Assembly: GCA_024653345.1 (NCBI GenBank)
Contig: JANLFV010000002.1
Location: 1 to 64,000, forward strand
Length of the DNA: 64,000 nt
Source: Candidatus Acetothermia bacterium
GTDB taxonomy: Bacteria > Bipolaricaulota > Bipolaricaulia > RBG-16-55-9 > JANLFV01
Reading direction: 5' to 3'
The notes beneath the pieces are model-generated. The model searched no databases, was not told the DNA's origin, and saw only the letters and a list, made by a program, of their open reading frames with translations. Numbering within the stretch: the first letter of the stretch is position 1; every line of letters starts with the position of its first letter. Positions 36,356 through 44,584 of this stretch are shown here, piece after piece. The position numbers were made by a program, and so were the translations under genes.

Positions 36356-38100
36356 CGCCGGCCGAAGCTCCTCTCGAGGTCCTCCAGCGTGTATTTCACG
36401 ATGATCGGCCGGCCGTGCGGGCAACGGTAGGGGTTCTCGAGCCTCTGGAGGTTCCGAACGAGCTCCTCCATCTCCTCCAGCGAGAGCGCGGTATTCTTGA
36501 CGATCGCGGCCGCGCAGGCGAGCTCGGACGCAACCTGCTCGACGAGTTCAGCGAACTCCGGCTCATCGCCGGCCTCGAGGAGTCGCAGGATCTTCTGGAG
36601 CGCCTCCCGTGCGCTCTCCTTCGTCAGCCGCTCGGCCAGCACCTGGGGCCACTCGCGGAGGATAAAGGAGCCTCCGCCGAAGGCCTCCAGGCCAATCCCC
36701 AGCCTCTCCGAGAGCCGGTCGATCCACGGGGTAAGCAGCTCGGCCTCGTCGGGCGAGAGCTCGATCGTGAGCGGGATGAGCAGCCTCTGGCGCGGGATCT
36801 GGCCGGCCCGAAGTTGGGCCATGAACCTCTCGTAGAGGACCTGCTCGTGGGCCACATGCTGGTCGATCAGCTCCAGTCCCTCCTCCGTCTGAACAAGGAT
36901 ATAGGTGTTATGGAGCTGGCCGAGGATCTTCCAGGAGGGCTTGCACTCCTCCGGCTCGAGCAGGGGCTCCGGGCCGCGGGGCCGTAGTGCGGCGAGCTCC
37001 CTCTTCAGGTCGAGCCCGACCGGCTGGCCAGCGCGCGGCTGGCGGAGGTCGAGCCTCCCCCGGCGGCTGGCCTCGGGCCGAGGTCGGACTTCTTCAAGCC
37101 GGGGGACCGCCTGACGGGAGAGGAGCCCCGCCCCCAGGGCTCGCCGGAGCTCGGCCTGGACGAGCTGGCTGTCGGAGAACCGGACCTCCTCCTTGCGGGG
37201 ATGAACATTGACATCGACCAGCTCGGGCGAGATCTCGATGAAGATGAACGCCGGCGGGAATCTCCCGCTCTTCACCAGCCCCTCGTAGGAGCGGGAGAGG
37301 GCGTAGTTCAGGCCCTGGTCGCGCACATACCGTCCGTTGACGATGATGAACTGATCCTGCCGGTCCGCGCGAGCCTCCTCGGGAGGGCCGACCAGGCCGT
37401 GGACTCGCACCAGATTCCCGCCGCTCTGAACCTCGATCAACCTCCGGGCGAACTCAGGGCCGTAGAGCGTCGCGACGCGCTCGCGCAAGTCTTGCTGGGG
37501 CGGAGCTTCGAGCACAAGCCGGCCGTCGCTCGCCAGCCGGAAGTGAACGAGCGGCCGGGCGAGGATGAACCGCTTCATCACTCTCGTGATGTGGAGCCCT
37601 TCGGTCCTCTCGCCGCGGAGGTATTTCCGCCGCGCGGGGGTGTTGTAGAAGAGTTCCTGCACTTCCACGGTTGTTCCGGGGGCTCGCCCACTCGGCTCGA
37701 CCGAGATGACCTTGCCACCCGCGACCTCGAGGCGGACCGCCTCGTCGGCTCCTCGGGCCCGAGTCGTGATAGTCGTTCGGGAGACCTCGACGATCGAGGC
37801 GAGTGCCTCGCCGCGGAACCCGAGGGTGCTGATCCTCTCCAGGTCCTCCTCTGTCGCGATCTTCGAGGTGGTATGCCGCCGGATGGCCAGCTCCAGATCC
37901 TCGCGGGACATGCCCTCGCCGTCGTCGGAGACGGTGATCTTGGCGAGCCCTCCCTGGTCGATGGAGACATATATCCGGGCTGCTCCGGCATCGAGGCTGT
38001 TCTCGACCAGCTCTTTCACCACGGAAGCGGGCCGCTCGATCACCTCGCCCGCGGCGATCTTGTTCACTAGATGCGGGTCGAGCACCCTGATCCTGCCCAT
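36352..38100 (-). CDS. mutL: DNA mismatch repair protein MutL
   Basis: A 582-residue GHKL ATPase coordinating mismatch repair. N-terminal ATPase motifs are NKIAAGEVIERPASVVKELVE (cut here to the core), SLDAGAARIYV, ITVSDDGEGMSREDLELA, TLGFRGEALASI and GTTVEVQELFYNTPARRKYL. The C-terminal domain has the endonuclease-type DQHVAHEQVLYERF, matching the DQHAxxERxxYE motif with a Val in it, and ends CPHGRPIIVKYTLEDLERSFGR, so it is probably a nicking-type MutL. MutS is not in the window. A -10 TATCCT ends 9 nt before the ATG. Confidence 0.95.
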   Translation of the reverse strand: MGRIRVLDPHLVNKIAAGEVIERPASVVKELVENSLDAGAARIYVSIDQGGLAKITVSDDGEGMSREDLELAIRRHTTSKIATEEDLERISTLGFRGEALASIVEVSRTTITTRARGADEAVRLEVAGGKVISVEPSGRAPGTTVEVQELFYNTPARRKYLRGERTEGLHITRVMKRFILARPLVHFRLASDGRLVLEAPPQQDLRERVATLYGPEFARRLIEVQSGGNLVRVHGLVGPPEEARADRQDQFIIVNGRYVRDQGLNYALSRSYEGLVKSGRFPPAFIFIEISPELVDVNVHPRKEEVRFSDSQLVQAELRRALGAGLLSRQAVPRLEEVRPRPEASRRGRLDLRQPRAGQPVGLDLKRELAALRPRGPEPLLEPEECKPSWKILGQLHNTYILVQTEEGLELIDQHVAHEQVLYERFMAQLRAGQIPRQRLLIPLTIELSPDEAELLTPWIDRLSERLGIGLEAFGGGSFILREWPQVLAERLTKESAREALQKILRLLEAGDEPEFAELVEQVASELACAAAIVKNTALSLEEMEELVRNLQRLENPYRCPHGRPIIVKYTLEDLERSFGRR

Positions 38101-38109
38101 TCGAGCTCT

Positions 38110-38138
38110 AGGATAGGACCTAATCCTAGGGAGAGCAA
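38110..38138 (-). promoter_or_regulatory. Predicted promoter of mutL (leaderless)
   Basis: TTGCTC, a 17-nt spacer and TATCCT on the minus strand; the -10 ends 9 nt before the mutL ATG. Confidence 0.55.
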
Positions 38139-38157
38139 GTAGGCCGGCTTCTGGGGC

Positions 38158-38186
38158 TTGATCTCGAGCCAGTCTTGTGCTATACT
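38158..38186 (+). promoter_or_regulatory. Promoter of the split tRNA-Asn gene
   Basis: TTGATC, a 17-nt spacer and TATACT, ending 11 nt before the first tRNA nucleotide. Confidence 0.65.
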
Positions 38187-38232
38187 GACGCCGATCTTCC
38201 CGGGTAGCTCAACCGGCAGAGCGGGTGGCTGT

Positions 38233-38778
38233 AGGGAGGCATGGAGCAGGTGGCTGACAGGCGAGCATACGCTGATCGGCGCGGATACTTGATCGAGGCC
38301 GTGCGGAGCCGCCGGAAGAGGATTCGCAGGATGGCTCTGCAGTATGAGGGTGCTAGATGTAGCATCTGCGGCTACGATCGGTGCGAAGGAGCGCTGGAGT
38401 TTCACCAACTAGAGGCCACAAGTAAGGACTTTGGGATCTCCGACAAGGGGTATACCCGGAGTTGGAGAAAGGTCCGAGAGGAGCTAGATAGGTGCATACT
38501 CCTATGTGCCAATTGCCATCGCGAAGTCCATGCCGGAATGCAGCTTCCACGGGAAACCGTGGTCGAAGAATCGGGTGAATTCAGGGGAGCCTACCCCGAA
38601 AGGAAGGGTAACCCTGAGCGAAGCCTGCCGAAGGGACTTGGAGTAGGCAGGAACGTGCAGAGACTAGAGGCTGAGGATCCCACCAATAATGCCTCGCGAG
38701 CGCCCGACACCCTCTCCCTGGTCCTCCAGGGCGGGTGAAGAGATAGTCCGAGCCCAGCAGAAATGCTGGGGGAACTCG
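38233..38778 (+). mobile_element. Group I intron (IC3-like) in tRNA-Asn
   Basis: A 546-nt self-splicing intron. The conserved core is at the 3' end: P element 38577-38592 (AATTCAGGGGAGCC), Q 38610-38625 (AACCCTGAGCGAAGCC), R 38655-38668 (GTGCAGAGACTAGA) and S 38741-38749 (AGATAGTCC). P4 pairs TCAGGG with CCCTGA and P7 pairs GACTA with TAGTC. P6 pairs CCTGCC with GGCAGG, P3 pairs GGTG with CACC, and P9 is CCCAGCA-GAA-ATGCTGGG-like with a GAAA loop. The order and wording match tRNA introns of subgroup IC3, such as the Azoarcus tRNA-Ile intron. P1 may pair exon CTGT with GCAG at 38246-38249 (U-G at the splice site). The first part of the intron carries an HNH frame. Confidence 0.94.
38241..38738 (+). 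CDS. HNH homing endonuclease within the tRNA-Asn intron
   Basis: A 165-residue frame with an HNH nuclease at about residues 35-100: CSICGYDRC, LEFHQLEATSKDFG and LLCANCHREVHAG, giving the zinc ligands and the catalytic His residues. The N-terminal 30 residues are very basic and could bind DNA. The last 60 residues are translated from the intron catalytic core (P, Q and R elements), so the frame stays open through the ribozyme. The first ATG sits only 1 nt after AGGGAGG; a GTG at 38250, 10 nt after it, may be the real start. It probably cuts intron-less tRNA-Asn genes to spread the intron. Confidence 0.85.
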   Translation: MEQVADRRAYADRRGYLIEAVRSRRKRIRRMALQYEGARCSICGYDRCEGALEFHQLEATSKDFGISDKGYTRSWRKVREELDRCILLCANCHREVHAGMQLPRETVVEESGEFRGAYPERKGNPERSLPKGLGVGRNVQRLEAEDPTNNASRAPDTLSLVLQGG

Positions 38779-38885
38779 TAACCACTAGGTTGCAGGTTCG
38801 AGTCCTGCCCCGGGAGCCAGGTCAGTATTGGTTCAACCCTTTGTTGTGTCGGGAGTATTCCCCTCTCGAACATCTTTGGCCCACT

Positions 38886-39323
38886 CTATCTCGTTGGCTC
38901 CAGCTTCCTCAGCTCGACTCGGTGACTACCGTGTCTCTCAGCCAACTTTAGTAGACCCCGTGCCACCTCGGGGACGCTCAGCCGCGCGGCAGCATCGCGG
39001 TAGAACTGCTCCAAGACCTCCTCGGCCCGCTGCGCTAGCTCGAGCAGCTCGGCATCTCTTCCCTCAGCAGAGGGCCGGAGCTCGAGCCGGTAGCCATCGG
39101 CCCTCATTTCGTGGACCGGCTCCAGCAGCATCTCGCTGATGTTCTCCCGCCGCTCGCGCTCCAGCCGCTGCCGGTGCCTCTCCGCAGCCCTTGCCAGCTC
39201 CTCGAGGACGCTCTTTGTCTTATCACCTCGAGCCGCACGTGCCCAGTCTCGATATAGCTCTGCAGCCCGGCCTTCAAGCTCGATGCCGAACCGGAGCAGC
39301 GCCCCGAAGGTGGTGAGCTCCAT
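38886..39323 (-). CDS. Ferritin-like helical-bundle protein
   Basis: A 145-residue all-helical protein resembling the rubrerythrin/ferritin fold. Candidate metal ligands are Glu in ELEGRAAELYRDWA, E/H in EELARAAERHRQRL, Glu in AQRAEEVLEQFY and H in LAERHGSH. It has no rubredoxin tail. It may handle iron or peroxide; the four-helix pattern is visible but the diiron site is not proven. The ATG at 39323 lies 5 nt after the mmsA stop, so it is probably the last gene of that operon. The longer frame upstream overlaps mmsA and was rejected. Confidence 0.7.
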   Translation of the reverse strand: MELTTFGALLRFGIELEGRAAELYRDWARAARGDKTKSVLEELARAAERHRQRLERERRENISEMLLEPVHEMRADGYRLELRPSAEGRDAELLELAQRAEEVLEQFYRDAAARLSVPEVARGLLKLAERHGSHRVELRKLEPTR

Positions 39324-39328
39324 CTCCC

Positions 39329-40777
39329 CTACCACCACCTGGTGATCACGACCTTCTTCTCGGTGAAGAAGTCGATCGCGTCCCGCCCCTGGCCGTGGAG
39401 GTCGCCGAAGAAGGAGTCCTTTCGCCCGCCGAAGGGGAAGAAAGCCATCGGGGCGACGATCCCCACATTGATCCCGATGTTCCCGCACTTGACGCGATAC
39501 TTGAACTCCCGCGCGGCGCTCCCGCTGGTGGTGAAGATCGAGGAGGCATTGCCGTAGGGGTTGGCATGGATGATCTCGATCGCCTCATCCAGGTCCGCCA
39601 CTCTGATGATGCTCGCCACTGGCCCGAAGATCTCCTCCCGCGCGATCGCCATCTCCGGCCGGACGCGGTCGAAGACCGTCGGGCCGATGAAGTAGCCCTC
39701 CTCGTGGCCCGCGACCCTGATGCTCCTTCCGTCAAGGAGGAGCCTCGCCCCCTCCTGCAATCCTCGGTCGATGTAGCCTAGGACTCGCTCTTTGTGCTTC
39801 TTGGAGATCACCGGCCCCATCTGGACTGTCTCGTCCAGGGGGTCCCCGACCTTCAGCTTGCCCGCCGCGGCAGTGAACCTCTCCTTTAGGGGCTCGTATA
39901 CTTCGCCGACCGGCAGGAGGACCGAGCCGGAGAGGCAGCGCTCCCCAGCGCAGCCGAAGAAGGAGGTGATCAGTGGGGGGATCGTCCGATCGAGATCCGC
40001 ATCGGGCATGACGACGATGAAGTTCTTCGCCCCGGCTTGGCACTGGACCCGCTTTCCGTGCTCCGCGGCCTTTCTGTAAATGTATCGCGCGACCGGAGTC
40101 GAGGTAACTGAGGAGATCCCGACCACATCGGGGCTCTCCAGGAGGTGGTCCACAACGCCCTTGGCTCCGTTCACGAGGTTGAGCACCCCCGGAGGGAGAT
40201 CGAGCTCGTCGACCAGCTGGAAGATCTTGTTCTGAACGATGGGCACCTGCTCGGAGGGCTTGACGATATAGGTGTTGCCCGCGGCGATGGCATAGGGGGC
40301 AAACCACCAGGGGACCATCGCGGGGAAGTTGAACGGCGGGATCACGGCGAAGACCCCCAGGGGCTGCCGGACGACCTCCTCGTCGATCCCGCGGGCGATG
40401 TCCTCCAGGCTATAGCCCATCATCAGGGAGGGGATTCCCGTGGCGACCTCAACATTCTCGATCAGGCGGCGCATCTCACCGCGGGCCTCGTCCAGGGTCT
40501 TCCCCTCCTCAGAGGAGATCGTCCGGGCAAGCGCCTCGAAATGATCCTCCAGGAGGCCCTTGAGGCGGAAGAGATACTGGATCCTGGTCGTGGGCGGGGT
40601 CTCCCGCCACTCGGGGAAAGCCTCACAGGCCGCGCGGATCGCCGCCTCGACCTCTTCGTCGGTGGAAAGAGGGACCTGAGCGAGCACCTCTTCCGTGGCG
40701 GGATTGCGGACCTCGAGCGATTCTTGTGACTTCGACTCCCGCCACTCCCCTCCGATGTAGTTCTTCAACCTATCCAT
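39329..40777 (-). CDS. mmsA: CoA-acylating (methyl)malonate-semialdehyde dehydrogenase
   Basis: A 482-residue aldehyde dehydrogenase that turns malonate semialdehyde (or methylmalonate semialdehyde) into acetyl-CoA (or propionyl-CoA), NADH and CO2. The family N-terminus is NYIGGEWRESKS. PFNFPAMVPWWFAPYAI, QCQAGAKNFIVVMPDAD and the catalytic Cys in GCAGERCLSGS are the MmsA pattern, and the C-terminus has INVGIVAPMAFFPFGG. The neighbouring genes make it the final step of uracil/thymine breakdown. The ribosome binding site is TAAGGAGGT. Confidence 0.94.
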   Translation of the reverse strand: MDRLKNYIGGEWRESKSQESLEVRNPATEEVLAQVPLSTDEEVEAAIRAACEAFPEWRETPPTTRIQYLFRLKGLLEDHFEALARTISSEEGKTLDEARGEMRRLIENVEVATGIPSLMMGYSLEDIARGIDEEVVRQPLGVFAVIPPFNFPAMVPWWFAPYAIAAGNTYIVKPSEQVPIVQNKIFQLVDELDLPPGVLNLVNGAKGVVDHLLESPDVVGISSVTSTPVARYIYRKAAEHGKRVQCQAGAKNFIVVMPDADLDRTIPPLITSFFGCAGERCLSGSVLLPVGEVYEPLKERFTAAAGKLKVGDPLDETVQMGPVISKKHKERVLGYIDRGLQEGARLLLDGRSIRVAGHEEGYFIGPTVFDRVRPEMAIAREEIFGPVASIIRVADLDEAIEIIHANPYGNASSIFTTSGSAAREFKYRVKCGNIGINVGIVAPMAFFPFGGRKDSFFGDLHGQGRDAIDFFTEKKVVITRWW

Positions 40778-40789
40778 GAGCGGACCTCC

Positions 40790-42136
40790 TTAGTCTGCCT
40801 CATGATCGGCCATCTCCAAGACTTCGTCCAAGGCCTGGAGCCCTCTGTCGATCTCCGCCTCGGTGATGATGAGCGGCGGGGCGATCACGAAGTGGTTATA
40901 CCAGCTCGATAGATAGACGCCGCGCTTCAGCATCTCCGCGGAGAGCCTCTCGGTCAAGAGCGGCTTCAGGGCGGCCTTGTCGGCCTTGGTGCTGAACGGC
41001 TCCTTCGTCTCCCTGTTCTTGACCAGCTCGACAGCCCAGAAGTGGCCGAGCCCCCGGACATCGCCGATGCTCTTGTGCTTGGTGAAGAGCCGGCGGAGCC
41101 CCTGGGCGAGGTGCTCGCTGACGCGCTGGGGTAGGCCCGTCGCGAAGAGCTTCTTATACTCCGCAATGGCCGCGGGGATGGCCGCGAGCGTGAGCGGGTG
41201 CATGCTATAAGTGTGGCCATGGGCAAAGAAGCGCTCCTCGAAGTGGCCGCGGATCTTGGCTGTCGTCGCGGTCACCCCGACGGGGGCGTAGGCACCAGTG
41301 CAGCCCTTGGCGGTGGTCAAGATATCGGGCTTGACATCCCAATGGTCGACGGCGAACCGCTTGCCCGTCCGATACCAGCCGCTCATCACCTCGTCCGCGA
41401 CGAGCAAGACGCCATTCTCATCCGCGATCTGCCTCAGTCTAGGGAGATACTCCGGCGGCGGGACGATGATCCCGTTCGTCCCGACGACCGGCTCGATGAA
41501 GATCGCGGCAACATTCCCCTCCTCCTTGATCATGTAGTCAACGTATTCGGCGCACTGGATCTGGCAGCCGGGATGCTCGAGCCCGAAGGGGCAGCGGTAG
41601 CAGTAGGCGTCAGGGGCGAAGATCACGCCGGGGAGCTTGTTCATCGGCTCGGCGAACCACCGCCGGAAGTCCCCGGTGAGGGCGATGCTCCCCCCAGTCG
41701 AGCCGTGGTAGGAGCGGTATCTGGAGATGATCTTATACTTCCCTTGGGGCGCGAGATACTGGCGGACGATCTTCAGGGCCGCCTCGTTCGCCTCCGTCCC
41801 CGAGGAGGAGAAGAAGAACTGGTCCAGTCCCTCAGGCATGGCCTCGAGGAGGGCCTCGACCGCGCGGGCCTTCGCCTCGCAGACGAAGCCCGGGGCCACA
41901 TAGGGGAGCCGCTCGGCCTGCTCCTTGATCGCTGCGATCAGCGCCCTGTTCCCGTGGCCGAGGTTCGAGCACATCAGCTGTGAAGAGAAATCGAGGTATG
42001 CCCTGCCCTGATCGTCGTAGAAGCAGGCCCCCTCGGCCTTGGCGATGAAGAGCGGCCTCTTCCAGGCCTTCTGGGCCCGCCAACTGCCGTAGCTGTGGCT
42101 TGTGATCAGCTCCACTAGCTTCTCTATATCGGTCAT
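40790..42136 (-). CDS. Class III aminotransferase, probable beta-alanine aminotransferase
   Basis: A 448-residue PLP enzyme of fold type I, class III. Blocks are YLDFSSQLMCSNLGHGNRAL, FFSSSGTEANEAALKIVRQY and LLVADEVMSGWYRTGKRFAV, and the PLP-lysine lies in TTAKGCTGAYAPVGVT. By context it transaminates beta-alanine (or 3-aminoisobutyrate) to malonate semialdehyde, feeding MmsA directly downstream. Taurine- or GABA-type activity cannot be excluded. It heads the minus-strand arm of the divergent pyrimidine region; an AAGGAG site precedes the ATG. Confidence 0.88.
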   Translation of the reverse strand: MTDIEKLVELITSHSYGSWRAQKAWKRPLFIAKAEGACFYDDQGRAYLDFSSQLMCSNLGHGNRALIAAIKEQAERLPYVAPGFVCEAKARAVEALLEAMPEGLDQFFFSSSGTEANEAALKIVRQYLAPQGKYKIISRYRSYHGSTGGSIALTGDFRRWFAEPMNKLPGVIFAPDAYCYRCPFGLEHPGCQIQCAEYVDYMIKEEGNVAAIFIEPVVGTNGIIVPPPEYLPRLRQIADENGVLLVADEVMSGWYRTGKRFAVDHWDVKPDILTTAKGCTGAYAPVGVTATTAKIRGHFEERFFAHGHTYSMHPLTLAAIPAAIAEYKKLFATGLPQRVSEHLAQGLRRLFTKHKSIGDVRGLGHFWAVELVKNRETKEPFSTKADKAALKPLLTERLSAEMLKRGVYLSSWYNHFVIAPPLIITEAEIDRGLQALDEVLEMADHEAD

Positions 42137-42222
42137 TTTGGACCGGCTCCTTCTCGATAGCCCTCCGGCGAGATGCTAGCCTCCTGTAGATCCACGGTCC
42201 GGGCGGGAGATTCTACCCCGAT

Positions 42223-42256
42223 TCCCGGAGGGCGTCAACTGACGCCCTCTCCGGGA
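42223..42256. promoter_or_regulatory. Palindrome between the divergent pyrimidine operons
   Basis: An inverted repeat TCCCGGA-GGGCGTCA ... TGACGCCC-TC-TCCGGGA, 15 bp of pairing interrupted by a 2-nt bulge, centred at 42238. It lies midway between the aminotransferase start and the plus-strand promoter. It could be the operator for a regulator of both arms; a hairpin in RNA is also possible. No regulator gene is adjacent. Confidence 0.5.
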
Positions 42257-42304
42257 GGAAAGGCGCTGCCGGCCTGCTCCCTGATCGTAGTGACCCCAGG
42301 GCGT

Positions 42305-42334
42305 TTGTTCAGGGCAAGATGGCTGTGCTATACT
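42305..42334 (+). promoter_or_regulatory. Promoter of the beta-ureidopropionase-preA-hydA operon
   Basis: TTGTTC, an 18-nt spacer and TATACT, 31 nt before the ATG at 42366; a GGGAGGAGGT site lies in the leader. Confidence 0.6.
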
Positions 42335-42365
42335 CGGCCGAAGATTGGGAGGAGGTAGAACGGCG

Positions 42366-43208
42366 ATGAGGATCGTCCGCGGCGCACTGCTCCAGGCGAC
42401 CTGGACCGGTGACAAGGAGAGCATGATCGAGAAGCACCTCGACTACCTGGCCCGCGCGGCCAAAGAGGGGGCCGAAGTCATGTGCTTCCAGGAGCTCTTC
42501 TACAGCCCCTACTTCTGCCAGGTGCAGAATCCGGAGTTCTACAGCTGGGCTGAGCCGATCCCCGAGGGGCCGACGACGAGGCTGATGCAAGAAGCCGCGA
42601 AGGAGCACGGGATGGTCCTGATCGCCCCGATGTTCGAGGAGGAGGCGCCGGGGATCTATTACAACACCGCCGCGGTCATCGACGCTGACGGAGCCTACCT
42701 CGGGAAGTATCGCAAGACTCATATCCCTCATCTCACGGGCTTCTGGGAGAAGTTCTACTTCCGCCCGGGGAATCTGGGCTATCCCGTATTCGACACGGCC
42801 GTGGGCAAGGTCGGGGTCTACATCTGCTACGACCGCCACTTCCCCGAAGGGGCAAGGGTCTTGGGCCTGAACGGGGCCGAGATCGTCTTCATCCCCTCGG
42901 CCACCTCACGCGGGCTATCGCAGCATCTCTGGCGGATCGAACAGACGAGCCACGCGATCGCCAACGGCTACTTCGTCGGGACGATCAACCGCGTCGGCAA
43001 GGAAGAGGAATTCGGGCCGAACGACTACTACGGGCAGAGCTACTTCTGCACCCCGCGGGGGGAGTTCGTGGGCGAGGTCGGGGATGCTTACAAGGAGGAG
43101 CTGATCGTCCGGGACCTCGATCTCGACCTGATCCGCGAGGTCCGGAACACCTGGCAGTTCTACCGCGATCGCCGGCCGGAGACCTATGGCCAGATCGTGG
43201 CGCCGTAG
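42366..43208 (+). CDS. Beta-ureidopropionase (N-carbamoyl-beta-alanine amidohydrolase)
   Basis: A 280-residue nitrilase-fold enzyme. The Glu-Lys-Cys triad is visible: Glu in MCFQELFYSPYFC, Lys in KYRKTHIPH and Cys in GVYICYDRHFPEGAR. YDRHFPEGAR and the late block NRVGKEEEFGPNDYYG are typical of beta-ureidopropionases. It hydrolyses N-carbamoyl-beta-alanine to beta-alanine, CO2 and ammonia. The frame starts slightly upstream, but the ATG at 42366 has the better-spaced Shine-Dalgarno. It is the first gene of the plus-strand arm, followed by preA and hydA. Confidence 0.92.
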   Translation: MRIVRGALLQATWTGDKESMIEKHLDYLARAAKEGAEVMCFQELFYSPYFCQVQNPEFYSWAEPIPEGPTTRLMQEAAKEHGMVLIAPMFEEEAPGIYYNTAAVIDADGAYLGKYRKTHIPHLTGFWEKFYFRPGNLGYPVFDTAVGKVGVYICYDRHFPEGARVLGLNGAEIVFIPSATSRGLSQHLWRIEQTSHAIANGYFVGTINRVGKEEEFGPNDYYGQSYFCTPRGEFVGEVGDAYKEELIVRDLDLDLIREVRNTWQFYRDRRPETYGQIVAP

Positions 43209-43266
43209 GCTCGGCTCCGGCGCGGCAGGCACTCTAGCCTAGGTCATTTGAACAGGAGGTGGGGAG

Positions 43267-44574
43267 ATGGCAGATCTGAGCATCGACTTCGCGGGCGTCA
43301 AGGCTCCAAATCCCTTCTGGGTCTCTTCCGGCCCGCCCTCGAACACCCTCTACCAGCTCAACCGGGCGTTCGAGGCCGGCTGGGGCGGGTTCGTCTGGAA
43401 GACCCTCAGTGACCCGCTCCTCAATGTCACCAACCGCTATGGAGGTATCCACTACGGCCGGACGAGGGCAATCGGGATCAACAACATCGAGCTGGTGAGC
43501 GACCGGCCACGGGAGGAGAACCTGCGTGAGATCAGGGAGGCCAAGCGCCGCTGGCCCGATCGGGCGCTGTTCGTCTCGGCGATGGTCCCGAGCAAGCGCG
43601 AGGCCTGGCACAGGATCGTCGAGGAGATCCAGGAGACCGGCGCGGACGGGATCGAGCTGAACTTCGGCTGCCCCCATGGGATGCCGGAGCGGGGGATGGG
43701 CGCGGCCGTCGGCCAGGTCCCGGAGTATTGCGAGATGATCACCTCCTGGGCCAAGGAGGTGGCGAAGGTCCCGCTGATGGTCAAGCTCACCCCGAATGTG
43801 ACGAACATCGTCGAGCCGGCCCGCGCGGCCGTCAAGGGGGGCGCGAGCGCGCTCTCCATGATCAACACGGTCTACAGCATCATGGGCGTCGACCTCGACA
43901 CTCTGGAGATCCAGCCGAGCGTCCGCGGGAAGGGCACCCCCGGCGGCTACGCCGGCCCCGCGGTCAAGCCGATCGGGCTCTACATGGTCTCGAAGGTCGC
44001 TCGAGAGAACCTCGGCGTCCCGATCTCCGGGATCGGGGGGATCGAGTCCTGGCGGGATGCGGCGGAATACATCCTCCTCGGCGCCACCAGCGTCCAGGTC
44101 TGCACCGGGATCATGAAGTATGGCTTCCAGATCGTGAAGGGGATGATCTCCGGCCTGTCGCGCTGGATGGACGAGAAGGGGTTCGCCAGGATCAGCGACT
44201 TCTCCGGCCTGGCCGCGAGGAAAATCGCGCCCTTCGGGGAGCTCGACATCATGTATCGGACCGTCGCGGAGATCGACTACTCCAGGTGCATCTACTGCCG
44301 AAGATGCTACACCGCCTGCGAGGACGGCCTCCATCAGGCGATCGAGCTGGTCCAGAAGAACGGTCGGGCCGTGCCGCGCATCAAGGAGGAGGAGTGCGTC
44401 GGCTGCCGCATGTGCAGCCTGATCTGCCCGGCCCAGTGCATCAGGATGGTCGAGCGAGACCGGGGCTTCCCCAGCCAGAGCTGGTCCGAGATCGTGGCCG
44501 CGAACCCCGGGATAGACAGCGACTGGAAGGTGATGCGCCGCTGGCGGAAGGAGCACAACTGGCGCACAAAATGA
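43267..44574 (+). CDS. preA: Dihydropyrimidine dehydrogenase, PreA subunit
   Basis: A 435-residue FMN/Fe-S protein that reduces uracil and thymine to their 5,6-dihydro forms. The FMN-binding TIM barrel has IDFAGVKAPNPFWVSSGPPS, ELNFGCPHGMPERGMGAAVG and IGGIESWRDAAEYILLGA. Two C-terminal [4Fe-4S] motifs follow: CIYCRRCYTAC and CVGCRMCSLIC, with trailing CP. In E. coli PreA works with the NADH-oxidising PreT. No preT-like gene is in the window, so the electron donor here is open. The ribosome binding site is AGGAGGTGGGG. Confidence 0.93.
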   Translation: MADLSIDFAGVKAPNPFWVSSGPPSNTLYQLNRAFEAGWGGFVWKTLSDPLLNVTNRYGGIHYGRTRAIGINNIELVSDRPREENLREIREAKRRWPDRALFVSAMVPSKREAWHRIVEEIQETGADGIELNFGCPHGMPERGMGAAVGQVPEYCEMITSWAKEVAKVPLMVKLTPNVTNIVEPARAAVKGGASALSMINTVYSIMGVDLDTLEIQPSVRGKGTPGGYAGPAVKPIGLYMVSKVARENLGVPISGIGGIESWRDAAEYILLGATSVQVCTGIMKYGFQIVKGMISGLSRWMDEKGFARISDFSGLAARKIAPFGELDIMYRTVAEIDYSRCIYCRRCYTACEDGLHQAIELVQKNGRAVPRIKEEECVGCRMCSLICPAQCIRMVERDRGFPSQSWSEIVAANPGIDSDWKVMRRWRKEHNWRTK

Positions 44575-44584
44575 GGGGGCGCTG

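Larger units (their letters stand above)
38198..38819 (+). tRNA. tRNA-Asn(GUU), interrupted by a group I intron
   Basis: The 5' exon is 38198-38232 (35 nt) and the 3' exon 38779-38819 (41 nt, CCA encoded). Joined they give a 76-nt cloverleaf: acceptor TCCCGGG/CCCGGGA, D stem GCTC/GAGC, anticodon stem GGTGG/CCACT, loop CTGTTAA with anticodon GTT, variable AGGTT, T arm GCAGG-TTCGAGT-CCTGC, discriminator G. The U1-A72 pair and the CTGTTAA loop are those of bacterial tRNA-Asn. The intron lies between U35 and U36, inside the anticodon, so this tRNA cannot function unspliced. The 5' exon ends in U and the intron in G, as group I splicing requires. Confidence 0.95.

Noticed and set aside
38198-38232. 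Reading the split tRNA as tRNA-Tyr(GUA)
   Set aside because: Only GTAAA read straight through the 5' intron boundary gives GUA. The tRNA has no long variable arm, the intron must end in G, and the joined loop CTGTTAA fits tRNA-Asn exactly.
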